A stretch of 64,000 nucleotides of DNA from Marinobacter sp. es.048 (GTDB lineage: Bacteria; Pseudomonadota; Gammaproteobacteria; Pseudomonadales; Oleiphilaceae), in NCBI RefSeq assembly GCF_900188435.1, contig NZ_FYFA01000002.1, positions 992,001-1,056,000 of the forward strand. Direction: 5' to 3'. The translations under genes and the position numbers were made by a program. A model generated the notes under the pieces. That model saw only the letters and a list, made by a program, of their open reading frames with translations. It searched no databases and was not told the DNA's origin. Positions 55,500-63,632 of the stretch are shown here, one piece after another; position 1 is the first letter of the stretch; each line of letters starts with the position of its first letter.

Positions 55500-56145
55500 G
55501 CCAGAACCCGGCTCCAACCAGCAAGAGCGTAGCCACCGGGGTGACAAGCAACAACCAGGTCTGAAGAACCCATAAGATGGCTGCGCTGAACAGACTCCAT
55601 AACACCAGCAGCGGCAAGTAAAGCCAGCGCCAGGTCCTGGTCATGAGTGCCAAGGCCAGCGCGCCGGCCGCAGCGGTAGTGCCGGGCGCTACGCCGAACA
55701 GCGCGACCGCATGCCACTGGCCGGAATTAGCTACCGCCAACCAGGGTAATCCACACACGGCGATCAGCCAGAGTAGGGCAAATTCGCCAACCGAAAGCCT
55801 GCTGTAATGAATGCCGCCGGCAAATACGGCAGCTGCAAGCAACAGGCCCTGAGCCACAAAGGCCCAACCAAACCACGCCGCCGGCCAGTTAATGGGGCCG
55901 AAATAGCCCACCAGAAATCCGTAACCACTAGAAACCCAGGCAAGCGCCATCAGACCGACTGCCAAACGCCGTGCCGCCTTGTTTTGCCTCAGAACCAGCA
56001 CCGGTATAAAGATGACAATAATCACCGCCAGCAACTGCCAGGGCCAGAGATCCTGGTTGATCCGAACAAACAGCCGCAGAAAAACCTGCGGCCCGAACAT
56101 CACGAAATCCTGCAGCGAGTAGCTCAGCCAGTCAGCCCCACTCAC
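55468..56145 (-). CDS. DUF6064 family membrane protein
   Basis: 225 residues with about six membrane helices and the motif YFGPINWPAAWFGWAFVAQGLLLA, shown here in part as FGPINWPAAWFGWAF, which matches DUF6064. The function is unknown. Its start overlaps the stop of the upstream aldo/keto reductase as ATGA, so the two are coupled. Confidence 0.82.
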   Translation of the reverse strand: MSGADWLSYSLQDFVMFGPQVFLRLFVRINQDLWPWQLLAVIIVIFIPVLVLRQNKAARRLAVGLMALAWVSSGYGFLVGYFGPINWPAAWFGWAFVAQGLLLAAAVFAGGIHYSRLSVGEFALLWLIAVCGLPWLAVANSGQWHAVALFGVAPGTTAAAGALALALMTRTWRWLYLPLLVLWSLFSAAILWVLQTWLLLVTPVATLLLVGAGFWLSPRRVRSLD

Positions 56146-57080
56146 AGCGACCTCACGTAATCCGCCATCCGCTGGCGCTGATCGGCATCAGGCAATGTGC
56201 CGCGCATCGCCCCCATGTTTTCCTTCATGTGCTCGACCTTGCTGGTCGCCGGGATGGCACAGGTCACCGCCGGGTGGGAAATGATGTACTTGAGAAAGAA
56301 CTCCGCCCAATTGCTGACGCCGACCTCCCCGGCCCAACCAGGCAGCGGCTCCGACTGAAACCGGCGGAACAGCGAACCACCCTGGAACGGACGATTGACG
56401 ATTACCCCGATTCCCCGCTCCTCGGCCAGTGGCAGCAACCTATCCTCAACCTCGCGATCCAGAACGTTATAGGTTAGCTGCACAAAATCCAGCGGCTCCC
56501 TTTCCATAATCTGAGCGAACTCCCGGTGCCGTCGACCGTGGGAGGTGGTGATGCCGATATACCGAACCTCACCGTTGGCCTTCATCTGCTTCAGGGTTTC
56601 AAGATGCCCTTGCCAGCCCAGCAGATTATGAACCTGCAACAAATCGAATTGATCGACACCCCAGCGCGTGCCCGAACGTGCCGCCTCCTGCCGGGTTTCT
56701 GATTCATCGCCGGTCCAGATCTTGGTCGCTGCAAAAATCCGATCGTGGGCGTTCAGAGAATCCAGAGCTTCACCCATAACATCTGCGGCACTGCCATACA
56801 TCGGTGATCCGTCTACAACCGTGCCGCCCAGATCGAAGAAGGTTTTCAGAACCCTGGTGCGCTGCTGAACCAGTTGCGTATCGCCACCGACGTTGAAGGT
56901 GATCCAGGTGCCCATGCCGATCGCAGGGATGGCTTCGTCCGTTCCCGGAATTTGTCGGGTTATGGGAGTTGATGAGGACAGGTTGGTGGCATCGCTCGCG
57001 AACAATCGCGGTGATGTCAGTGCGAGTCCCAGTGCCCCGGAACCAACAAGAAACTGCCGTCTAGAGTACTCTTTCGCCAT
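56142..57080 (-). CDS. Tat-exported aldo/keto reductase
   Basis: 312 residues from ATG 57080. The twin-arginine signal (SRRQFLVGSGALGLALT, residues 6-22) predicts folded export, perhaps with cofactor bound. The AKR domain has VVDGSPMYGSA (Asp, Tyr), AATKIW (Lys) and QVHNLLG, where the usual catalytic His is retained in QVHN. An exported NADPH-type enzyme is unusual, since the cofactor is scarce in the periplasm. A hairpin repeat lies 52 nt upstream. Confidence 0.88.
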   Translation of the reverse strand: MAKEYSRRQFLVGSGALGLALTSPRLFASDATNLSSSTPITRQIPGTDEAIPAIGMGTWITFNVGGDTQLVQQRTRVLKTFFDLGGTVVDGSPMYGSAADVMGEALDSLNAHDRIFAATKIWTGDESETRQEAARSGTRWGVDQFDLLQVHNLLGWQGHLETLKQMKANGEVRYIGITTSHGRRHREFAQIMEREPLDFVQLTYNVLDREVEDRLLPLAEERGIGVIVNRPFQGGSLFRRFQSEPLPGWAGEVGVSNWAEFFLKYIISHPAVTCAIPATSKVEHMKENMGAMRGTLPDADQRQRMADYVRSL

Positions 57081-57132
57081 GTCTGCGCCCCACTGCGATG
57101 AATGTAAGTGCAAATAGCACAAGGTGCCTGAG

Positions 57133-57239
57133 CGTGGGCGGGTCATCCCTTTGACAGACCGTGGAGGGCCAGGGATGGCCCGACCGAGCCTACATGGAAG
57201 TATTTACGGCGTGTCTGGCAAAGGGATGACCCGCCCATG
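57133..57239 (+). repeat. Long hairpin repeat element, copy B
   Basis: Arms 57133-57159 and 57213-57239 (27 nt) are reverse complements with two mismatches. The 53-nt centre resembles that of copy A and contains GGGCC-AGGGAT-GGCCC (57166-57181) and TAC-ATGGAA-GTA (57191-57202). Both neighbouring genes are on the minus strand: the element lies 34 nt past the stop of the tandem glutaredoxin gene and 52 nt before the Tat reductase start. Confidence 0.9.
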
Positions 57240-57273
57240 CAGCCACTCCAAAGCTGACAGTCTTCGTCGCAGC

Positions 57274-58044
57274 TCAGTTCCCGTAGTGAGTGTCGAGATA
57301 TTTCAGAATCCGGGCAGACTCGAACAGCCCTTCCCCGGTATTGGGGTCTTCAAGGTAGGGCACCTGAACCCGCTTGTGCACCTGGAAAAACGCATCCCGC
57401 TTGCCACCAGGAATCGGCGTATAGGGACCCGGCTTGATGCGTTGCTTCGCCGGTCCGATCTCTGTCCAGTGCTCCTTGCCCAGGTTGTGCAAGGTATACG
57501 GAATTTCCAGTTCACACAGCCGCTCACGCACCAGACGTGAAAACGGGCTGCCCTCGAAACTCCAGAGGTGCAACGGCTGCTCCGGCAGCTTGCCCTGGCT
57601 GACCCTCAGCCCCCGCATGGCGCTGGTTACCGAGGCTACAGAGCCCAGGACCGGCTGCCAGACCCGACCACGATAGTAGGACGGCACCGACCGGCCGGCA
57701 TATTGCCGGAACAGATACTCGATGATCTCCTCGGATTCGTACATGACCGTGCCCGTGTTCTGGTCCGCCAGCAAGGGGAACTGTTGCCGGCCTCCCAGCG
57801 CCTCCGCCTGGGCCCGGAAAACCGACCCGCCTTTCGGACAGGGCCGGATTTCCACATCCAGGTTAAGGGCAGTCAGGGCTTCACGAACGCGACGGCAGTA
57901 TGGACAGCCCTCCATGTCGTAGAGAACAATCGGCTTTTCCGGCTGGGGAACATTTTTTACCACCAGGCAACCGCGCCAGGCAGTGAGCGAAGATGTGGCG
58001 ACCGAGCCCAGCACGTGGACGTTGTGAGACAGCATATTCGACAT
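57274..58044 (-). CDS. Tandem glutaredoxin/GST N-domain protein
   Basis: 256 residues from ATG 58044. Two thioredoxin-fold GST_N repeats: the first (about residues 36-117) begins IVLYDMEGCPYCRRVREAL with a CPYC redox pair; the second (about 156-254) begins LHLWSFEGSPFSRLVRERL, where both cysteines are Ser. Both repeats end in the same ESxxIxxYL pattern. No GST C-terminal domain is present. Possibly a glutathione-dependent reductase with one active and one structural domain. Confidence 0.88.
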   Translation of the reverse strand: MSNMLSHNVHVLGSVATSSLTAWRGCLVVKNVPQPEKPIVLYDMEGCPYCRRVREALTALNLDVEIRPCPKGGSVFRAQAEALGGRQQFPLLADQNTGTVMYESEEIIEYLFRQYAGRSVPSYYRGRVWQPVLGSVASVTSAMRGLRVSQGKLPEQPLHLWSFEGSPFSRLVRERLCELEIPYTLHNLGKEHWTEIGPAKQRIKPGPYTPIPGGKRDAFFQVHKRVQVPYLEDPNTGEGLFESARILKYLDTHYGN

Positions 58045-58352
58045 AAACAAACCTTCTGTTGGAGACCACGCTATTATCACGCAATCTGACGATTTTCCAT
58101 TGGCTCCCGGGATCAGCCCCCAGGATCGTTAAAGTTTGTCCACCTAACCCCATGATTCACAAGGGCGCTTACATGGCGTCACAAAAGTTCAATACAAACA
58201 ACGACACTACTGCCATTTTTTAACGTCATGTAGAGCTTTTCTGCATAGTACAAACCGCCGGGATGGGCTATTGTAGAAATATAAGAACTCACTGGACGGT
58301 GACCATGTTAATCCCGGGTATGCGACGCTCAGGCTCTGTAAGAGCCGAAAAA
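58045..58352. other. Intergenic region between divergent genes
   Basis: 308 nt with no convincing gene. It must contain promoters for the tandem glutaredoxin gene and dacB, but no clear -35/-10 pair or operator was identified. A 23-codon frame near 58151 lacks a ribosome site. Confidence 0.6.
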
Positions 58353-59882
58353 ATGTATCCTCGATTCAGGCGGTCGCTACTGGCATCGCTTGTGGCCCTA
58401 TCTGTCACGGTCGGCCCATCCGTTGCCGCCGCAGATGGCGAAGGCGCGGGATTTTCCGGCAATCGCCTCTGGTCCAATCAGTTGAAGGATTACGCCGTCC
58501 AGTCACTGAATAACCAAGATGCCATGAGCATGGCAGCCATTCCACTGAATGGTCCCGGCATCAATCAGTACATCAATGCCGATGCGCTGATGAGCCCCGG
58601 CTCCATCATGAAACTGGTGACAACCTTTGCGGCACTGGAGGTTCTTGGCCCCAATCATCACTGGGATACCGACTTCCTGACCGACGGTGTTATGGCCGGC
58701 GACACCCTCAAAGGCAATCTCTATGTCCGCTTTGGCGGCGACCCCAAACTCACCATCGAACGGCTCTGGACCACCCTGGGCGAATTGCGCAGTATGGGGA
58801 TTACACGAATCGAGGGCGACCTGATTCTTGATGGCACTTACTTTGAAGTCGATGGTGGTTTCCCGGCGTTTGAAGACAACGGCAACAATCCCCACGCTCC
58901 CTTTCTGGTGGAACCGTCCGCCTATCTGACCAACCTGAACCTGATGCACTTCCAGGTTCGTGCCGATGAGCGTGGTACCCAGGCCTGGAGCACGCCCTCC
59001 CTGGGTGAAGTTGTTATCGACAACCGTGTGGTTGCAACCGCCGAAGGCCCTTGCCCGTCGCGAAGAAACTTCGAATGGGAACCCATTGTTCATGAAGACC
59101 AACGTGTGACCGTTCGGGTAACCGGTGAACTTCCCCAGGGCTGCCGAACCACCAGCTACCTGTCGCTGCTGCCCCATGAGCAGTACAGCGCCTCGCTTAT
59201 TCGTTCCCTGCTGGCTGACCTTGGCGTCGTGGTTTCGGGCGGAGACCTCAATGGTGTTACACCGGAAGACGCACGGCTGGTAATGAAAACCACCTCGCCG
59301 GATCTGGTTACCATGGTGAGGGATATCAACAAGTGGAGCAGCAACGTGATGGCGCGCCAACTGCTGCTCACCATTGGTGCCGAGAACCGCCTGGAAGATG
59401 AAAACGATGACCGGGTTGCCGGCATTCGGGTGATCTATGACTGGCTCGAAGACAAAGGCATTAACACTGCGGGCATGGTGATCGATAACGGCGCCGGTCT
59501 CACCCGACACGGTCGTATTACCGCCCGCCAGGGCGCTCAGATTCTGGAGCATGCCTGGAACAGCGCCTACTCGGCAGACCTGATGGCTTCAATGCCCATT
59601 ATCGCGATGGACGGAACCATGGCACGCCGCCTACGCAATACCGGCATGGATGGCGAGGGTCGCATCAAGACCGGTTACCTGGAAAACGTGAGGTCGATCG
59701 CCGGCTTCACCCGCGATTCGAATAACACCACCTGGGCCGTGGTGGGGATGGTCAATAACGATCCGGCCTGGAATGGCCAGGCCGTACTGGACCGGATTCT
59801 GTATTCGCTGCATTTCCGGCCGCCGACCGGGACTGCCATTTCCCACGCGGCTTCCGGCATTTCTGAAACCACCATTCAATAA
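58353..59882 (+). CDS. dacB: D-alanyl-D-alanine carboxypeptidase/endopeptidase (PBP4)
   Basis: About 509 residues with signal MYPRFRRSLLASLVALSVTVGPSVAAA. S13 family motifs: SPGSIMKLVT (SxxK, catalytic Ser and Lys), WSSNVMAR (SxN) and IKTGYLENV (KTG). It trims and cuts peptidoglycan peptide bridges. The start is uncertain: ATG 58353 gives a normal signal peptide, while ATG 58305 (behind GGACGG) and 58263 would lengthen it. Terminator follows directly. Confidence 0.9.
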   Translation: MYPRFRRSLLASLVALSVTVGPSVAAADGEGAGFSGNRLWSNQLKDYAVQSLNNQDAMSMAAIPLNGPGINQYINADALMSPGSIMKLVTTFAALEVLGPNHHWDTDFLTDGVMAGDTLKGNLYVRFGGDPKLTIERLWTTLGELRSMGITRIEGDLILDGTYFEVDGGFPAFEDNGNNPHAPFLVEPSAYLTNLNLMHFQVRADERGTQAWSTPSLGEVVIDNRVVATAEGPCPSRRNFEWEPIVHEDQRVTVRVTGELPQGCRTTSYLSLLPHEQYSASLIRSLLADLGVVVSGGDLNGVTPEDARLVMKTTSPDLVTMVRDINKWSSNVMARQLLLTIGAENRLEDENDDRVAGIRVIYDWLEDKGINTAGMVIDNGAGLTRHGRITARQGAQILEHAWNSAYSADLMASMPIIAMDGTMARRLRNTGMDGEGRIKTGYLENVRSIAGFTRDSNNTTWAVVGMVNNDPAWNGQAVLDRILYSLHFRPPTGTAISHAASGISETTIQ

Positions 59883-59912
59883 AAAGCCCCGGCCGTGGCG
59901 GGGGCTTTAATA
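59880..59912 (+). terminator. Rho-independent terminator after dacB
   Basis: AAAGCCCC (59883-59890) pairs with GGGGCTTT (59901-59908) around a GC-rich loop; the A/T flanks let it work for both dacB and the converging DUF4397 gene. Confidence 0.85.
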
Positions 59913-59928
59913 GTCCTTGATTAACCAA

Positions 59929-61365
59929 TCAGGTCGGTGGCATCACGAAATCGTCAAGCACCGTTAGACCAGCGGTATTATCCTCATCCTCAGGCGCAAG
60001 CCTCGCTATTGCGGTATAAACACCTCCCGAAGATAGGGAGACGCTGCCGGTTTTCAAAAGCTCATTTCCATCTTGGTCCGTAATGAATACCACATAATCT
60101 CCTGCGGCTACCGGAAGGTATCCCGTGTTGGTCTTGAATTCAAAATCGTTCAGGGTCGGCGCATTTACCTCAGCGTTCAACACTGTCGCTCCCGCACCAC
60201 CTTCAGCCGTCGGTACCAGAAAAACGTCCACGGTTCCCGCCTCGACAGCACCGTGTACGACACGCAGAGAAGCCTGGGTGGCGATGCTGCGGACACTGTC
60301 CTCCAGCACCAGAGGCTCAATGGCGTCAAGCAGGTTCACCGCAATGACGGTTTTTGCTGAGGCCTGACCAAATACAACGTCGGCATCAATTACAGCGGAA
60401 TTCAACGGATTCTCACTGCTTGCCGGGGATACCTTAAGGTTACGGGATCCATCAGCAATAACTGCGTAGTTGTTGGTATCGGCCCCCGGAGCAACATTCG
60501 GGAATGCCAGGCTGGGAATCGCAACGGTGTCATCAACCAGAATGGCGACTGGAGGTGCATCCGAAGAGTTATGAACAACTCGTACTCCTGCCTGCTGATT
60601 ACTATCAAAAAGCTCAACCACCTGACCATCACTGGTCACAGCGATAAGGCTGACAGGACTATTGTTCACTGGCCCCTCACCATCTGGGGTTGTTTCAGGG
60701 GTAGTGTTATCAACCGCACCGACCAAGAGATCCGAACCGGCAGCAAGCGGAACCGACCCACTATCGTAGACTACGGTTGGTGTCTCACCAGGAATGGCAA
60801 CCCGAATCTGATATTCGCCAGCGGGTACCTCGATCGGTCCAACACTTTCCTTAAATGAGAAGCTGAATGACGCCTCGTCCGGGAGAGGATCACCAGCTGC
60901 GGTCAAATACACTTCTACCGGTCCATCGACTGCTTGTTGGGCAACAGGGGAGAGATGCGCAACCCGCAAACGGACAGAATCCGCGCTCTCCCGTTCGCCA
61001 GTATCATTCAGAATAAGAGGCTCGATATTCGCAAGTTTTCCAACTGCAATCACGTCGTAGCTGGTATCGGAACGAAGGGATACCCCATCAGCGGAAATGA
61101 CTGTCGCTGTCTGACCGCCCGGCAGCAATCCATCGACAGCAATGTCGGCAAGACCGGCGCTCGGCTTCAGAACTGCTGCCTGCTTGTAATCGGCACCAGG
61201 CACGACAACATCGCCGTTCACCCGTACATTCACCGGAGGCGCATCGGAAGATGCATGCAGGACTCGAACACTCGTCGTTATAGGATCATCATCGTCATCA
61301 AGCCAACACCCGGAGAGCATTACACTGCCCGCCAAAACCATCGGTAAAGCATATTTTGTATTCAT
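59929..61365 (-). CDS. DUF4397 lipoprotein with four repeats
   Basis: 478 residues from ATG 61365. Signal with lipobox MLSGC (Cys20), followed by the acidic WLDDDDDP. The mature protein has four DUF4397 units, each starting RV(L/A/V)H: RVLHASSDAPPV (about residue 34), RVAHLSPVAQQ (about 140), RVVHNSSDAPPV (about 270) and RVVHGAVEAG (about 382). DUF4397 is a beta-sandwich found in surface proteins, often in adhesion-like roles; none is proven. Probably an outer-membrane lipoprotein exposed to the surface or periplasm. Confidence 0.88.
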   Translation of the reverse strand: MNTKYALPMVLAGSVMLSGCWLDDDDDPITTSVRVLHASSDAPPVNVRVNGDVVVPGADYKQAAVLKPSAGLADIAVDGLLPGGQTATVISADGVSLRSDTSYDVIAVGKLANIEPLILNDTGERESADSVRLRVAHLSPVAQQAVDGPVEVYLTAAGDPLPDEASFSFSFKESVGPIEVPAGEYQIRVAIPGETPTVVYDSGSVPLAAGSDLLVGAVDNTTPETTPDGEGPVNNSPVSLIAVTSDGQVVELFDSNQQAGVRVVHNSSDAPPVAILVDDTVAIPSLAFPNVAPGADTNNYAVIADGSRNLKVSPASSENPLNSAVIDADVVFGQASAKTVIAVNLLDAIEPLVLEDSVRSIATQASLRVVHGAVEAGTVDVFLVPTAEGGAGATVLNAEVNAPTLNDFEFKTNTGYLPVAAGDYVVFITDQDGNELLKTGSVSLSSGGVYTAIARLAPEDEDNTAGLTVLDDFVMPPT

Positions 61366-61520
61366 TGTTTCTGTTCCCCACTTGTAGAGATTGTTTACCA
61401 GGATTTGAGTGGTTCGAACCTGCACAAATTCAGTCCCTGAATCATGCGTCAATGCATTTACGGGGAGTCAGAAAGAACGGATTTGCATCTTTTTACATTT
61501 AAGCTTACGGATGCACGCAA

Positions 61521-61760
61521 TTAGTCAAACTTGCGCATGGTGAACTCGGTCATCTTCCCGGCAAGCGGCGCGATGAAGGTCACCAGAGGGAAAGCGACGG
61601 CCCAGGCAACCAGGAAAGCCGGTCCCCACCGGTAATGGAATTCACTGTCGAGGCCAGTGTTGATCAAGGTGATCACTCCGGACATCAGCAGGGACATGAT
61701 TCCGGACATGTAAAATCCAAAAATTAACTGGCGTAGACGTGAAAGTCTCATTTTGCTCAT
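61521..61760 (-). CDS. DUF2798 family small membrane protein
   Basis: 79 residues from ATG 61760 behind AGGAGAAG. Two membrane helices (about residues 9-30 and 45-68) with the DUF2798 pattern SGIMSLLMSGVITLINTG and W-A-x-FP. The function is unknown. Divergent from the DUF6279 gene. Confidence 0.82.
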   Translation of the reverse strand: MSKMRLSRLRQLIFGFYMSGIMSLLMSGVITLINTGLDSEFHYRWGPAFLVAWAVAFPLVTFIAPLAGKMTEFTMRKFD

Positions 61761-61904
61761 GACTTCTCCTGAACAATGCTCCAGCGTTCCTGGGAGCAGC
61801 ATCTGAAAGGCGTGATATGTCGTACACTGGTATTACACAAACGGATAATGGTAGTGAGCTTGCAACCTTTTTTCGATACGGCTTTTTACCAAGACAGGCG
61901 AGCC

Positions 61905-62783
61905 ATGGATACTGCTCAAAAGAGGACACCCAGCTTTTTCAAACCCCTTGTTCTCATTCTGGTACTGGCGTTTGGTATGGTTGGCTGCAGTTCAACCAAG
62001 CTGGCTTATCGATATGCGGACTGGGGCATCGTGTGGTGGGTGGAGGACTATGTTTCGCTCACCACCGACCAGAAGCAGCAACTCAACAGAGATATTGAGC
62101 AACTGCGGCAATGGCATTGCAGCGCCGAACTGCCGCGCTACCAGGCCTGGCTGGACGAGCTCGAATCTGATGTTTCCAGCAACCCGCCCGATCAGGCCAC
62201 CATCGACTATCATCAACAGCAGCTTTTCAGTTTCTTCCCGAGCCTTCTGGAACGGGCAACGCCAGTCGCGGTGAACCTTCTCTCAAGCCTGAGCGACAAG
62301 CAGGTTCAGGAGTTAGCGGACAATATGGTCCAGAGCCAGCAGGAAATGGAAGATGAGTTCCTGGCAGATTCCCCGGAAGCAACAGCCGAAGACCGTGCCG
62401 AGCGGACAGCAGAGCGGGTTGAGCGTTGGCTGGGTGAGCTGAACAGTGAGCAGCGTGACATCGTACAGCAATGGTCTGCCAATCGTGGCGCCCAGACTGA
62501 AATCTGGCTGCAGGGTCGAAGGAACTGGCAGCTGGCCTTGCTGGAGCTATTGGAAAACAGAAACGCGCCGACGTTCGAGGCGGAGCTGGAATACCTGATA
62601 CTGAATTCCGACGAGGTGCGGGGTGAGGCCTATAAAGTCATGATGGCAGAAAGTCGCGCTGCCATGTCCTCCCTGATGCACGACTTGATTGTGGCAGGGG
62701 ACAGGGAAACACTGGCCCAGCTTCAAGATCGGGCGGTGGAGCTGAACAATGACTTTGAGACTCTGACCTGTTCGCCGGCCTGA
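61905..62783 (+). CDS. DUF6279 family lipoprotein
   Basis: 292 residues from ATG 61905. Lipobox MVGC (Cys28) after FFKPLVLILVLAFG. The mature region has the family opening KLAYRYADWGIVWWVEDYVSLT and is otherwise helical, rich in Gln, Glu and Arg. The function is unknown. ATG 61905 gives the best signal peptide; the frame is open further upstream to 61776. Confidence 0.85.
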   Translation: MDTAQKRTPSFFKPLVLILVLAFGMVGCSSTKLAYRYADWGIVWWVEDYVSLTTDQKQQLNRDIEQLRQWHCSAELPRYQAWLDELESDVSSNPPDQATIDYHQQQLFSFFPSLLERATPVAVNLLSSLSDKQVQELADNMVQSQQEMEDEFLADSPEATAEDRAERTAERVERWLGELNSEQRDIVQQWSANRGAQTEIWLQGRRNWQLALLELLENRNAPTFEAELEYLILNSDEVRGEAYKVMMAESRAAMSSLMHDLIVAGDRETLAQLQDRAVELNNDFETLTCSPA

Positions 62784-62805
62784 TAGGCTCGGACATATTG
62801 AAGGC

Positions 62806-62835
62806 GGGGTCGGATGAAAGCGTTCATCCGACCCC
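62806..62835. terminator. Perfect 13-bp hairpin between converging genes
   Basis: GGGGTCGGATGAA-AGCG-TTCATCCGACCCC, exact over 13 bp. It stands midway between the DUF6279 and SDR stops and probably ends both transcripts, though no T-run follows on either strand. It may instead be a REP-type palindrome. Confidence 0.6.
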
Positions 62836-62844
62836 AATGAATAC

Positions 62845-63615
62845 TCAGACTGTCAGGTAACCACCGTCGGCATTGATGCAGGCGCCCGTGGTATAGCTGG
62901 AAGCATCAGAAACCAGATAGAGAACTGTACCGGCCATTTCACCGGGATCCGCCACACGCTTCATGGGGATATGGGCCATAGCCTGCTTCTTGATGGCCTC
63001 GTTAGTGGTCAGAGCGCTGGCAAACTTGGTATCGGTCAGCCCCGGCAACAGTGCGTTCACACGGATTTTCTGCTGACCCAGCTCCATCGCAAAGGATTTG
63101 GTCATGGAAATCACGGCGGCCTTGGTGACTGAGTAAATGCCCTGGTAATGGCCCGGATTGACACCGTTCACGGAAGCCACGTTCACAATGGAGCCACCAC
63201 CGGCTTTCTTCATCATCTGGGCGCCGCGGGCGCACATGAAGAAATAGCCCCGGATATTCACATCCACGGTCTTGTTGAACGCGCCCAGGTCGGTGTCTTC
63301 CACCGGCCCGAAATAAGGGTTGGCAGCAGCATTGTTCACCAGAATATCCAGCTTGCCGTGTGTCTGGTCAATATGCGCCCAGATGCTCTCAATCTGGTCC
63401 ATATCACCTATGTGGCAGGCGTAAGCTTCGGCGCTACCGCCGGCATCCCGGATACTGCTGGCAACGGCTTCGCAACCGTCAATCTTGCGGCTGCTGACAA
63501 TCACGTGGGCGCCATACTCGGCCAGGGTCCGGGCAATGCTCTCGCCGATGCCTCGGCTGGCACCGGTAATCAGGGCAACCTTGCCAGTCAGATCAAACAG
63601 GTTCTTGCTGCTCAT
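62845..63615 (-). CDS. SDR family oxidoreductase
   Basis: 256 residues, full-length classical SDR: TGASRGIG, LVNNAAANPYFG, catalytic Ser (NVASVNG), YSVTK, and C-terminal YTTGACINADGGYL. The pattern NNAAANPYFGP is common in SDRs placed near acyl-CoA dehydrogenase genes in hydrocarbon degraders, so a beta-oxidation-linked role is possible but not shown. It precedes or follows in one series the histidine phosphatase gene, which ends 17 nt upstream. Confidence 0.87.
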   Translation of the reverse strand: MSSKNLFDLTGKVALITGASRGIGESIARTLAEYGAHVIVSSRKIDGCEAVASSIRDAGGSAEAYACHIGDMDQIESIWAHIDQTHGKLDILVNNAAANPYFGPVEDTDLGAFNKTVDVNIRGYFFMCARGAQMMKKAGGGSIVNVASVNGVNPGHYQGIYSVTKAAVISMTKSFAMELGQQKIRVNALLPGLTDTKFASALTTNEAIKKQAMAHIPMKRVADPGEMAGTVLYLVSDASSYTTGACINADGGYLTV

Positions 63616-63632
63616 TCGTTCACCTCAATTCA

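Noticed and set aside
58151..58222. A 23-codon frame upstream of dacB
   Set aside because: No ribosome site, no hydrophobic or conserved pattern; length expected by chance.
58503..59552. A 349-codon minus-strand frame opposite dacB
   Set aside because: Lies wholly within a gene with complete S13 peptidase motifs; no independent support.
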